Source: Cnuella takakiae
GTDB taxonomy: Bacteria; Bacteroidota; Bacteroidia; Chitinophagales; Chitinophagaceae
Direction: 5' to 3'
Length of the DNA stretch: 64,000 nt
NCBI RefSeq assembly: GCF_001953305.1
Contig: NZ_MTFE01000010.1
Span: forward strand, 240,146-304,145
Numbering within the stretch: position 1 is the first letter of the stretch; every line of letters starts with the position of its first letter. This document shows positions 27,986-36,400 of this stretch, piece after piece. The position numbers and the translations under genes were made by a program. Below the pieces are notes generated by a model, which worked only from the letters and a program-made list of their open reading frames with translations, was not told where the DNA came from and did no database searches.

Positions 27986-28960
27986 TTACGCAAACAAAGG
28001 ATTACTTGTTTGCGCCAACTCGCTTTGCTTGATCCAATTGTTAAACCTTTCCAGTTTATTCTTGATCGCTTTATAACCAAAAGTACCTTCAACCCCATTG
28101 TGTGAAAGCCGTTTATAAGGCGATACTGCTACCCAATAACTATCCTTGGTAGCCTCACCATTCCTACCAATGGCATCCAGGCCCGAGCCGGAATAGATCA
28201 TTACGTTATTCGTGATGATCAGCCGGTCGTGAAAGTCAGGTCTATTGGCGGTATGAAACTCGACAACAGCATGGGGCAAAATCCGGGTGACAGCCTGCCT
28301 GATCTTATCTACTCGCGACTTAATCATTGACAGCGGGATTTCATTAAGGCTCCCACCCCTTGACCGTCCAATAAGGGTTAAGTAATAGGGGCACTTTTGC
28401 TGCCGAGGCACCACACTGTCAACCATCTTCATACAGGCTTCAACGGCATTTTCAGTAAACAAATAGGGATCAGCAATTACCATGGCATTGTGTGGCTGGA
28501 GCAGCTCTTCCAAAAACTGCCAGGTGGTTTTATCCCGGCCTACCAGGTCCTGAACCCGATCCTGAAACATACGACCAGCTTCGGGTTTAGGCCCAAAGCA
28601 ATAAAACCCCGTTTGCCTGCACAACTGGCTGAGTTTCTCACCAGAATAAGTTGCAGAAAGGAAATACAGGCTTTGTGGCTGCCGTGCAAAAAAGGCTTGC
28701 TCGTTGCTCCTCATTTCCGCAAAAGCCTGCGGATTGGCATTGATCCGCAAGTTTTTCACCAGGTGACGAAAGTACGGGTTATCCATTTGCGCATCGATCT
28801 GCACTTTGGGCACATCGGTTTGAATGGTCACGCCATTGAGCACTAGGTCGCGGAGGTGCAAAAAACCGATAGCGCGACTGTCGGAACCCAATTCAGATAG
28901 CAGGGGCTCACGAGCCATATGCAACAGGAAGTCGAAGCTGCAATAAGCGGGAATTGACAT
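27986..28960 (-). CDS. HDR-motif partner of DUF3696 ATPase (pair B), PLD-like candidate
   Basis: A 324-residue protein paralogous to the product at 5745-6776. The shared signature is an acidic D-P-Y-L-x-T-E (AMVIADPYLFTENAVEA, 159-175). A basic/glycine segment follows (LIGRSRGGSLNE) and then an HDR motif with a following glycine turn: FHDRLIITNNVMIYSGSGLDAIG (243-265, shown here as key residues H244, D245, R246 and SGSG at 257-260). The H-D-R ... S-G-S-G layout resembles one active-site half of phospholipase D-like nucleases. It begins 14 bases after the ATPase stop and precedes the radical SAM gene. I know no named family; a nuclease partner is the working idea. Confidence 0.7.
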   Translation of the reverse strand: MSIPAYCSFDFLLHMAREPLLSELGSDSRAIGFLHLRDLVLNGVTIQTDVPKVQIDAQMDNPYFRHLVKNLRINANPQAFAEMRSNEQAFFARQPQSLYFLSATYSGEKLSQLCRQTGFYCFGPKPEAGRMFQDRVQDLVGRDKTTWQFLEELLQPHNAMVIADPYLFTENAVEACMKMVDSVVPRQQKCPYYLTLIGRSRGGSLNEIPLSMIKSRVDKIRQAVTRILPHAVVEFHTANRPDFHDRLIITNNVMIYSGSGLDAIGRNGEATKDSYWVAVSPYKRLSHNGVEGTFGYKAIKNKLERFNNWIKQSELAQTSNPLFA

Positions 28961-28974
28961 ACTGGCGCCTCCTT

Positions 28975-30894
28975 TTAGTTATTGCTTGCCTGCGTACGGT
29001 TCCAAATGCTGATGGCAATACGGTCGGCTTCATCGAAAAAACCGGTACCGAAATCATCGCTCAGTTTGCCATTATCATCAATGGTAATCTCCTTTATCTG
29101 CGGCTCCCCGGGCGGTATGTTTTCGGGATCGTAGAAGTAATAGATATTCACTGCTTCGGGTCCAATCACCTGCATGGCGGTCCAGTACTGGAGCTTGCGC
29201 ACCAGGTACTCGCTATGGGTTTCTACAATAAATTGAATGTTGAACTTGTGTGCGGCGTCAATTAACAAATCTGCGAATTTGGATTGTAGGGCCGGGTGAA
29301 GATTGGCCTCTGGCTCTTCAATACAAACAACAGAATTTCCAAACATGACGATACCATTTTCCCAATTATCTGCTTTCTTTTTGGCTGTCAGACAAATGTT
29401 CAACAAAATGGGCAAAAGCTGACTAACACCAAAACCGAGATCAGCCAAATTGATCTTTTTGCCTTTACGGTGTATAAATATTGCTTTAGTAAGACCAGAG
29501 TTGCCAATCTCCAGACTAATCCGATCACCCAATCCGAATTTCTGAGTCCAGTATTCCAAAAAGTCTTGAATTACTTTTACATCAACCGCTTCTGCTTCGA
29601 TAAATGCTTCGATCAGCTCATGTAGCGAATGACTATCGTTTTCCTGAGCAAAGTACCTACGTTGTGCACCGCGGGTTGATCCCATAAAATTAATACTGAG
29701 CTGTTGCTCCAGTTTACTAAACCCGTTGAGAATATTCTTGATGAAGTACTTCTGCAACAACCAATTACCGTAATAGGTAAGATCTTTTGATAAGTGTCCG
29801 CTCAAATCTTTCTCCTCTCTGCCAAGTTCAGCTCTTAGCTTTTCAAATATGGCAGACATAATGGTTCCTTCTAAACCATGCTCTGAACCATCTCTGAACA
29901 TCCATACTGAAGTATCAGGAATTCTGTGCTTCGGCACAATCAAACTGGTTCCTTGTAAAACAGTAACGAGCATCTCATGCTCTGCCTGCTTAATTTGAGA
30001 TAATGTTGCTTCATCAAGACTATGCAGGCGATTTAAGGAATTAGCAGTAAAAGGGCCATATTTTATACCCGGTCCTTTAGGGTAATATTGGAAGATCAAC
30101 CCCTCGCTTAAACCAAGCTCAGCTTCACTAAGCTTATTTTTAGACAGTTCTTGTAAGTTCAATTTTCTCAATGAACTATTATCATAAAAGGGATATCGGA
30201 ACGATGGCATTATTTCATCGTACAAATCGGCGGAACTCGCAAAAAGAGTAAAACTTCCGGCGTCTTCCTGTCCGACCAATTCATTAGCGTGCCTTATTCC
30301 TTGTTCAGTTTCAATCCGTTCCAAATCCTTGGATAGCTGATCTTTGACCAGTTGTAGATTTAGTTTGATACAATGAACATAACTTGAACTCATCCTCTTT
30401 CGTTCTTCATCTTCCAAAGAATGCCATTCATCCTTGAACTTAGTACTTGCTTCTTCAACATCAAAGGGTCGGAATGATACATGAACCAAGGTTTCCTGCT
30501 GCTGCTCTTTTTGTCGAAAGATGTGAAAACAAACCAGTTTTCCATCACGTTGCAACCCCGTTGGCTCCTGCTCATAAGCAAGTTCGAGCTGGTAATCCCC
30601 TTCGAGGTAATCAAGATGAAACGGAAATGTAAAATACATAACTCTGTCGCGTTCTGAATGTTCATCATTTAAGACGCTAGAAAAATCACCAAGTGCTGAT
30701 GTATCTCCAAATGTTAACACACCTAACTCCGGATGCCTTTTGATGCTGTTCCGCAGCAACATCAATGCCCTAATCAAACTACTCTTCCCCGCACTATTGG
30801 TACCCGTAAGTATAGTAATTGGCTTGAAATTAAAAGACTGCTCGGCGGCAAAGACACGAAAGTTGGCTGCAGAAAACGAATGAAGGTGAGGCAT
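28975..30894 (-). CDS. AAA ATPase with DUF3696 C-terminus (pair B)
   Basis: A 639-residue RecF/OLD-like ATPase. The N-terminus reads FSAANFRVFAAEQSFNFKPI, then Walker A GTNSAGKSS near 30-38. The signature region is LADLGFGVSQLLPILLNI, Walker B is VVCIEEPEANLHPALQ, and the following loop is FIVETHSEYLVRKLQYW. The DUF3696 end is visible as IYYFYDPENIPPGEPQ ... GKLSDDFGTGFFDEADRIAIS. No TOPRIM domain is seen. It is the first gene of the minus-strand island after the divergent WYL regulator, and is a diverged paralogue of the 687-residue ATPase 20 kb away. Confidence 0.86.
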   Translation of the reverse strand: MPHLHSFSAANFRVFAAEQSFNFKPITILTGTNSAGKSSLIRALMLLRNSIKRHPELGVLTFGDTSALGDFSSVLNDEHSERDRVMYFTFPFHLDYLEGDYQLELAYEQEPTGLQRDGKLVCFHIFRQKEQQQETLVHVSFRPFDVEEASTKFKDEWHSLEDEERKRMSSSYVHCIKLNLQLVKDQLSKDLERIETEQGIRHANELVGQEDAGSFTLFASSADLYDEIMPSFRYPFYDNSSLRKLNLQELSKNKLSEAELGLSEGLIFQYYPKGPGIKYGPFTANSLNRLHSLDEATLSQIKQAEHEMLVTVLQGTSLIVPKHRIPDTSVWMFRDGSEHGLEGTIMSAIFEKLRAELGREEKDLSGHLSKDLTYYGNWLLQKYFIKNILNGFSKLEQQLSINFMGSTRGAQRRYFAQENDSHSLHELIEAFIEAEAVDVKVIQDFLEYWTQKFGLGDRISLEIGNSGLTKAIFIHRKGKKINLADLGFGVSQLLPILLNICLTAKKKADNWENGIVMFGNSVVCIEEPEANLHPALQSKFADLLIDAAHKFNIQFIVETHSEYLVRKLQYWTAMQVIGPEAVNIYYFYDPENIPPGEPQIKEITIDDNGKLSDDFGTGFFDEADRIAISIWNRTQASNN

Positions 30895-31318
30895 ATATTT
30901 TCAGTTAGCTGGTAAGAGGATTGGTTTGAATGTTGCGTAGAAACCTAATTGAATCTGGCCGAAACAAAGTATCTGGCAAGTAGTTTTAGAACGAATAATT
31001 TATTGCAACACGAAACAAGGCAAAACTATTCATTAACTATCGAATATTTACTACATAGGTGTTTTCTTTATCCACTGCTCTGCTACTGGCTTATGGTAGC
31101 AATTTAGAATGGGTGGCAAAACAAAACGGACCAGACATATTGTTTTATATAAATGCGAATGAAACCTTCGCTAACAAACGCTACCAACGCACCCATGCAT
31201 TCCTGCATAAACAGGTTTTTATGCTTGCGGCTTTTTCCTGGTCAGGGCAAAGATGAAGGCCAGCAATGCAATGTATTTGCACTTATTTTGCTCTATTACT
31301 ACCAGCCCATAAACGCCC
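30895..31318. promoter_or_regulatory. Divergent promoter region between the island and its WYL regulator
   Basis: A 424 bp AT-rich spacer between two divergent starts (30894 minus, 31319 plus). It must contain the promoters of both the island and the regulator, and probably the operator of the WYL protein. Several short TTTTGC-type stretches resemble Bacteroidota -7 elements but I cannot choose between them. A plus-strand frame at 31059-31256 looks spurious. Confidence 0.5.
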
Positions 31319-32317
31319 ATGCCTAAAAACAAGAACTTCCAGCTTCGTATCGAGATACTGGACGAATTGCTTTCCAGCAAAAGAAAAAGATCCATTGCCG
31401 AACTACTCGATACACTGAACAACCGGTTGGAGGCAAGCGGCAATACCGCCATCGGCAAAAGGTCGCTGTACGACGACCTGAATTATCTTGAAAATGAGAA
31501 AGGCGCACCCATCAAGCGGGCAACCAAGGCTGATCCGCTGATTTACTATACAGAACCCTTTTCCATTAAGAATATACCGGTACCGGAAGAAGATGTCGCT
31601 TATTTAAGGCAGGCAATCGAAATTCTGAAAAAGGCTACCGACCTCAACATCATCAACGATATTGAGAACATAGTGGTGAAATTGGAAAATAAAGTACACA
31701 CCAATATTCCCAATAGTACAACAATGATTGCTTTTGAAGAGCACACAAAGGCACTGGGACAGGAGCACCTTGATGACCTGTTCACCGCCATTAGGGAGCG
31801 TTGTGCCTTGAAGGTGATTTACAAACCGTTTAAAAAAGAAGCAAGGGACTGGATCATACATCCCTATATGCTGAAAGAGTACCGGAACCGGTGGTTCCTG
31901 TTGTGCCGGTACGAAGGAGCCGACCACCTGATGACCCTCGCCCTTGACCGGATTCAAAAAATTAGCAACTGTAGGAATGAGTTTATTGATAATGTCTTGT
32001 TCGACCCAGACACTTACTTCAACAACCTAATTGGTGTTACGCTACCTGAAGCCTCTGCACCGGAAACCATTAAAATTGCGGTAAGCGAAGAATCTGCGGA
32101 TTATATTATCACCAAACCGCTGCACAAGAGCCAGCGTGTGATATCAGCAGCTGGCGACCCGATGATTATTAAAGTTGAACTTTTTGTCAATTTTGAATTG
32201 AAGTCTTACCTGCTAAGCTATGGGCCCAGAATAAGGGTATTAGCTCCTGCACACCTTAGGGAGGAAATGGCAGCTCTTTACAATGAAGGGGCAGCTCATT
32301 ACCAAATTGCACTTTAG
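31319..32317 (+). CDS. WYL-domain transcriptional regulator
   Basis: A 332-residue regulator with an N-terminal winged-helix (residues 7-80: IEILDELLSSKRKRSIAELL, KRSLYDDLNYLENEKGAP) and a WYL domain (about 155-225). The latter is seen in ALKVIYKPFKKEARDWIIHP, YRNRWFLLCRYE and LDRIQKI. A WCX-type C-terminal domain follows. WYL proteins such as CapW and BrxR repress defence loci and release on binding a ligand, often nucleic acid. Divergent placement directly beside the ATPase gene fits control of the island. The ATG at 31319 is the natural start. I infer the regulated target from position only. Confidence 0.9.
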   Translation: MPKNKNFQLRIEILDELLSSKRKRSIAELLDTLNNRLEASGNTAIGKRSLYDDLNYLENEKGAPIKRATKADPLIYYTEPFSIKNIPVPEEDVAYLRQAIEILKKATDLNIINDIENIVVKLENKVHTNIPNSTTMIAFEEHTKALGQEHLDDLFTAIRERCALKVIYKPFKKEARDWIIHPYMLKEYRNRWFLLCRYEGADHLMTLALDRIQKISNCRNEFIDNVLFDPDTYFNNLIGVTLPEASAPETIKIAVSEESADYIITKPLHKSQRVISAAGDPMIIKVELFVNFELKSYLLSYGPRIRVLAPAHLREEMAALYNEGAAHYQIAL

Positions 32318-33132
32318 GCACCCCAGATTAAACCGTTTATTAAAATCTTCCGCTCAAGATGATAGCTGCGGTAAGCAGCAGGAAGGCTTTGAAGTTTTCA
32401 GCCTTTTACTGATACTCAGAAGTACAACTTATGAAGTTGGAAAGCCACGAAAAGAAACGCTTTTCATTACATCTTCTTAGGTATGCCTTTAGCTTTCTAC
32501 TAATAGAAAGGATCTTTTGATCCGAGTGTAAGATGGTCTTGGTCTCCTTTCCCAAAGGCCCATGGTGTGTCCCTTGGTCCAGGGCAAAACAGCTGTGGAT
32601 GTAAAATATTTCTTTCTCCCGGATATCCTAACCAAAAAGAGGATGGCTGCGGACTTTACGGTTCAGCCTTTTGAAAAAGCTCATGTCAGCCTACGTCTGA
32701 AAATTACTAAAACATTTTTTATATGAAGGGTAATTAGCATCAGGTATTGAGCGCCAGTGTGCTTGGTTTTCAATACACACTATGGCTTCAAAGGTGCGTT
32801 TCAGATTAACGGAACGGCAGTCTGGATTGAGCTTAGGTCAATATTGCTTCGTCGCTATTGGTTCAAATAAGCTCCAATTATCTTTCAAGGGTTTTTGCTT
32901 TAAGATATAGCGTTTCCCCACCCGCCCCAAATTTCTAATAAAACCAACCCTTTTTAAAAGGTACACCCTAACAATTCACAAGTTCTTTTACCTACTTGCT
33001 TGAAAGAAAACTATTTACAATTTTATCCGGTATTGATTGGTAAATTTTGAAATACTAATTTGAAAATATTTAGTGCGACCGGCCACGCACTCCACTGTTG
33101 GCCCTTTCTTTCACACCCTAAATCCACTTCTT
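32318..33132. other. Intergenic, no gene recognised; possible island boundary
   Basis: An 815 bp stretch with only short frames. It contains a small perfect hairpin, GGATC-TTTT-GATCC (32510-32523). Short blocks (for example 32590-32700 and 32770-32830) read like decayed coding sequence, but stops in all frames prevent a call. This is where composition changes from the AT-rich island to the GC-rich remainder. Confidence 0.4.
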
Positions 33133-33249
33133 ATGGCAAAGACAAAGCAGGTGTACATCAGCGCCAAAACAGGAAGGTTCGTGAAAGCTTCCTACGCTGC
33201 CCAACACCCCAGCACCACCGTAAGACTAACGGTGCCAACCGGCAGGTAA
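33133..33249 (+). CDS. Small protein, YISxKTGxFV family, 38 residues
   Basis: An ATG at 33133 encodes MAKTKQVYISAKTGRFVKA, continuing to AAQHPSTTVRLTVPTGR and TAA. Short Bacteroidota proteins of about 40-60 residues share the pattern YISxKTGRFVxxxYAxxHPxTT, which makes this small frame credible. A strong terminator follows 20 bases downstream at 33269, as expected for a real monocistronic gene. The function is unknown. Confidence 0.65.
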   Translation: MAKTKQVYISAKTGRFVKASYAAQHPSTTVRLTVPTGR

Positions 33250-33268
33250 CTGCCCACTACTTTTGAAG

Positions 33269-33302
33269 CAACCCCGCCTTTCCAGGTGGGGTTGTTTTGT
33301 TT
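33269..33302 (+). terminator. Rho-independent terminator of the small protein gene
   Basis: CAACCCCGCC / GGTGGGGTTG-type stem (33269-33294) with a short loop, then TTTTGTTTG. It lies directly after the 38-residue gene. Confidence 0.8.
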
Positions 33303-33676
33303 GGGGCCAGCACCACCATTGGGTGCTCCTTAGGGCTAAGTGGGAACAAGGTGGGCGTATACTGGGGGCGGAGTGGGGGAAGGGTGGGGACTGAGTGGGA
33401 GCAGGAACGGTTAGGGGTTGGGAGTTTGGGGTTTGGAGTTATGGGTTTGGGGTTAGTAGGGGCGATTGTCAAAAGCGGCACAAAAGGGTGTTTCCGGCAA
33501 ATGCGGCACAAACGGCACAAACGGCACAAACGGTATAAACGGCACGCCCTATTGACGGAGCGGGGGGCAGCATGTTAAACTTGTATTGTCAACGGCCCCG
33601 TAGCCCCACCCGCTGGTGCACAAGTGGAGTTGGATTGGCTCGATGGCCTTTTCCAAACCTTTTAAAACTTAAACAG
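33303..33676. repeat. G-rich low-complexity DNA plus CGGCACAAA tandem repeat
   Basis: From 33340 to 33470 the plus strand is built of GGGTTTGG/GGGAGT-like words. At 33504-33545 the 9-base unit CGGCACAAA is repeated almost five times with one variant copy (CGGTATAAA). The word GGAGTTATGGGTTTGG (33435-33450) recurs in reverse orientation at 62164-62179. No gene is supported here; a plus-strand frame extending from 33572 into the next gene is better started at 33677. Confidence 0.6.
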
Positions 33677-34435
33677 ATGGCAAAGCAATTTGGCTTTATG
33701 CAGGTGGAAGGCACCATCGGTGATGTGACCTTCTACAAATCGAAAGATGGTTTCCGTATCCGCACCCGGGGTGGTGTGAGCCGCGAACGCATCCTCAACA
33801 GCCCGGCCTACGAGCGCACCCGTGAAAACATCTCTGAATTTGGCCGGGCAGCCAAGGCGGGCAAAACCCTCCGCATGGCATTTGCAACGCCCCTGAAGAT
33901 GATCACCGACGGCCGCATGGTAAGCCGCCTTTCCCGCGAGATGTACCGGGTGATCCAGAGCGATGCCAACAGCACCCGCGGCCAGCGCAATGTGCTAGAC
34001 GGCGAAACGGAGTTGCTCAAGGGATTTGACTTCAACGAGGGCAGCAACCTCGCCACCACCCTCACAGCGCCCTTCACGGCAGCCATCAACCGGGAAAGCG
34101 GCAAGGCCAGTATCAACATACCGGCATTCATCCCGGCCACGGCCATCAAGGCACCGGTGAGCAGTACCCACTTCAGGCTGGCACTGGGTGCGGCGGAGAT
34201 CAATTTTGAAGGAGGCGCATATACCGCAGGACAGGCATTCTCCGGCATACTCCCCATTGGTATGGCTGCCACAACGCCCATTACCCTGGAGCACAACCTG
34301 CCTTCCGATAGCACCCACCCGCTCTTCCTGGCCTTTGGCATACAGTTCTTCCAGGAAACCAACGGCGATTACTACCCGCTGAAAGACAGCAGTTACAATG
34401 CGCTGTCACTGGTGCAGGTGGATGGTGGTGCCTAA
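33677..34435 (+). CDS. Conserved Bacteroidota hypothetical protein, 252 residues
   Basis: Starts at MAKQFGFMQVEGTIGDVTFY; the frame runs 35 codons further upstream but that part has no coding character. The N-terminal half is basic (YKSKDGFRIRTRGGVSRERI, then ERTRENISEFGRAAKAG). The C-terminal half is a hydrophobic beta-rich domain ending in GIQFFQETNGDYYPLKD. I recall this sequence type as a common unnamed Bacteroidota family (xGxIGDxTFYKSKDGxxVRxKGGVS) near DUF5675 and small membrane proteins. That is the case here too. The function is unknown; a structural or phage-derived origin is possible. Confidence 0.75.
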   Translation: MAKQFGFMQVEGTIGDVTFYKSKDGFRIRTRGGVSRERILNSPAYERTRENISEFGRAAKAGKTLRMAFATPLKMITDGRMVSRLSREMYRVIQSDANSTRGQRNVLDGETELLKGFDFNEGSNLATTLTAPFTAAINRESGKASINIPAFIPATAIKAPVSSTHFRLALGAAEINFEGGAYTAGQAFSGILPIGMAATTPITLEHNLPSDSTHPLFLAFGIQFFQETNGDYYPLKDSSYNALSLVQVDGGA

Positions 34436-34442
34436 TGCAAAC

Positions 34443-34541
34443 GGAACCATGGAGGTGTTGCACGCAAAGACGCAAAGGAGCAACGGCGCAAAGATTTGTT
34501 TAGCTGTGTACCGCTGTGTCGGATAGTGTCTCCGTGGTTCC
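34443..34541. repeat. Inverted-repeat element, CCACGGAGACA family (copy 1)
   Basis: The left arm GGAACCATGGAGG (34443) and right arm TGTCTCCGTGGTTCC (34527-34541) are imperfect inverted copies. They enclose GCAAAGACGCAAAGGAGC-type sequence. The element begins 8 bases after the upstream stop. Related elements are at 59503-59583 and 63013-63367. Confidence 0.6.
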
Positions 34542-34571
34542 TATTTCTTTCCCCTTTAAAAGCTAAGAACG

Positions 34572-35006
34572 ATGGAACTATTACTGACCCGCAGCATGGA
34601 CGCCTGGGGCTGCAATGGCGAGTTGCTGCACGAAGAACAAAGGCTATGCTATACCCTGGAGCTGCCTTTCCAGCCTGGCGGTAAAAGGCTGACACCGGTA
34701 GCAGAAGGCCGCTACCCGCTGGCCCGCAGGTATAGCCCGCGTTTTGGGCACCACCTACAGGTAAAGTCGGTACCCGGCCGCAGCCTGCTCTGTATCCATG
34801 CCCTCCAACAAGACCCTTTGGCACTTGCAGGGGGCATTGCCCCGGTGGCTGCCCTTTCGGAAGCAGGCAGCCGCACACAAAGCAGCCAGGCCATGGAAGG
34901 CCTCAACCAGCTGGTATATCCCGCCCTTGAAAAAGAACCCGTTTTCCTCACCATTAAAAACAAGAACCATGAACCTGATCCAACGCATACAGGCGCCCAC
35001 GCCTAA
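34572..35006 (+). CDS. DUF5675 family protein
   Basis: A 144-residue protein with the DUF5675 layout. A TxGELL-like opening (DAWGCNGELLHEEQRLCYTLELPF) is followed by RLTPVAEGRYPLARRYSPRFG, then the strand VPGRSLLCIHAL, where the family usually has a GxxIHxGN motif, here partly replaced (IHALQQDPLALAGG). Family function is unknown; members occur in phages and Bacteroidota gene sets, often near lysis or T4-like genes. The end overlaps the next gene by 38 bases. The Glu/His residues of the family are only partly present, so it may be a diverged member. Confidence 0.7.
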   Translation: MELLLTRSMDAWGCNGELLHEEQRLCYTLELPFQPGGKRLTPVAEGRYPLARRYSPRFGHHLQVKSVPGRSLLCIHALQQDPLALAGGIAPVAALSEAGSRTQSSQAMEGLNQLVYPALEKEPVFLTIKNKNHEPDPTHTGAHA

Positions 35007-35382
35007 AGCCTATAAGCAAGTACGCAATACCGGTATGGGGCTGGCTGCTATTGGTGCCGCCATCCTGGGCGCACCGGTGGCCCTGCCCGCCCTGGTGGTA
35101 AAAGCGGCAGGCTACCTGGCCGTTGCGGGCAGCGTTGCCTCGGCCATCAGCCAAACCGTTACCTACGAAAAGCCACAAAAAAGGAGGTGCGCCATGGAGC
35201 CAAACGCGTATCCAAACCCAAGTCCTAAACTGGGTGCATTGGGCGGCACCCTGCTGGTGATTGCGCTTCATATCACCCGCGAGGAACTGTTGAAAACCGT
35301 AGTACTCGCCGCAATAGGCGCTACGGTGAGCTTCGCGGTCTCCTTCCTGTTACAACGCTTGCTGCGTAAAAAGAAGCGGTAA
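34969..35382 (+). CDS. Small two-part membrane protein, 137 residues
   Basis: The preferred start is MNLIQRIQAPTPKAYKQVRN at 34969; the longer frame from 34798 lies in another frame of the DUF5675 gene and is not used. The first part has a glycine/alanine-rich membrane segment (about 21-66). The second part, after residue 76 (MEPNAYPNPSPKLG), has two hydrophobic stretches and ends in LLQRLLRKKKR. A strong AAGGAGG sequence lies just before the internal ATG at 35194, so a second, 62-residue protein could be made from there. Similar small membrane proteins follow DUF5675 genes in Bacteroidota; holin-like function is a guess. Confidence 0.65.
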   Translation: MNLIQRIQAPTPKAYKQVRNTGMGLAAIGAAILGAPVALPALVVKAAGYLAVAGSVASAISQTVTYEKPQKRRCAMEPNAYPNPSPKLGALGGTLLVIALHITREELLKTVVLAAIGATVSFAVSFLLQRLLRKKKR

Positions 35383-35386
35383 AGCA

Positions 35387-35415
35387 AAGAGCGGCCCACG
35401 GGGGCCGCTCTTCTT
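35387..35415 (+). terminator. Rho-independent terminator
   Basis: Eleven-base stem AAGAGCGGCCC / GGGCCGCTCTT with a 4-base loop, followed by CTTTTGT, directly after the small membrane protein gene. Confidence 0.85.
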
Positions 35416-35587
35416 TTGTGGGACTGACTGCAAACTCCTGTCCTTAGTGTTGCAGGTTAAGGAGGTATTTCCAAACCCACAACGAAGGTGGTAACCGTCA
35501 CCTGCAATTTGCAGGGGACAATACCGCCAAACCAATGGCTAAAAGCCAGCGGCCTTTTAGCAGCCCTCAAATAATCATCGAGCACCA

Positions 35588-35788
35588 CTACTCCAAAAAT
35601 GGTATAATCAGGTCTTCCGGTATGCCCGTGTACCGGCAAAACTCCTCCACGGTAACAAAGGCATTACCATGCTTATTGTAGCGGGTGCGAATGGCTGCCA
35701 GCATCTTGCGGCTACCCCGCTCACTGCGGCCTGTAACTTTCATGATGTCCTTGGGATAAATTACCGGACGGTGTACTGTTGGTTTCAT
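35588..35788 (-). CDS. Small helix-turn-helix-like protein, 66 residues
   Basis: A short basic protein, RPVIYPKDIMKVTGRSERGS, then RKMLAAIRTRYNKHGNAFVTVEEF and CRYTGIPEDLI. Short Bacteroidota proteins with the pattern YPKDIxxITGRSxRxAxxLLxxIR and EFCxYTG are frequent and look like excisionase/MerR-type DNA-binding proteins. The length and charge are typical. The function is not established. Confidence 0.65.
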   Translation of the reverse strand: MKPTVHRPVIYPKDIMKVTGRSERGSRKMLAAIRTRYNKHGNAFVTVEEFCRYTGIPEDLIIPFLE

Positions 35789-36400
35789 AGACTGGTTTTG
35801 GTGTGGGTGAGTGTTGGGTATATGGAAAAAACAATAGGCTGTGTGATATACAGGAACTTTATAAGAAGAGGCTTATACTGGCGGGGATAGCACAACCAGG
35901 TGGAGCAGGGGAAAATAAACAGTTAGGAGAAGAGCTGTTGGCAAACAGCTATGAGTATATGCATTGCCTTTAACAGCATGAAAGAATAGCTGTAACAGTA
36001 AAGCAATGTATGGGCAATGCAGACAGGAGTGATGCGCTCTTGTCCTCATAAGCAAACAATCGTTGGTTTTCGGTAACCTTAAATTACAAACCCAACCATA
36101 TTCTTGCAAGGGCCTGCATCAACATGTGCAAACTGTGGATAAACTGGCACTTATATACATCATACATTAGGCTTACCACTATGGGTAACCGCATTTGTCC
36201 AGGTAGCATTTGTTCCTGATATGAAAAGAGCACTAAAGTTTGTCCTTTCCATTGCCATTGAAAAAGCAAGATTGCCTGCCCTACAAGCTTGCAGACCTTT
36301 TCTCCCCTCCCCTTCACATCCTTCCTTTGTACCAACAAACAACAACGCCGTCAACGGCCGCAACCAAAACCAACTTCCCTCACCAATCAACCAAACAGTT
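35789..36400. other. Intergenic, no gene recognised
   Basis: A 612 bp spacer. Short frames on the minus strand (35873-36109, 36084-36338) have no coding character. CTTCCTTTGTACC near 36324-36336 resembles a Bacteroidota -7 element (TAnnTTTG) and could serve the VWA gene at 36401. A similar CTTCTTTGTACC precedes the catalase gene at 60592. Confidence 0.4.

Noticed and set aside
5745-30894. Whole island as an integrated phage or transposon
   Set aside because: No integrase, transposase, capsid genes or clear direct-repeat ends were seen; acquisition is suggested only by composition and gene content.
31059-31256. Plus-strand frame before the WYL gene
   Set aside because: No homologous pattern, in a region that must hold divergent promoters.
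33504-33545. Possible CRISPR-like array (regular 9-base repeats)
   Set aside because: Units are directly adjacent with no spacers; it is a simple tandem repeat.
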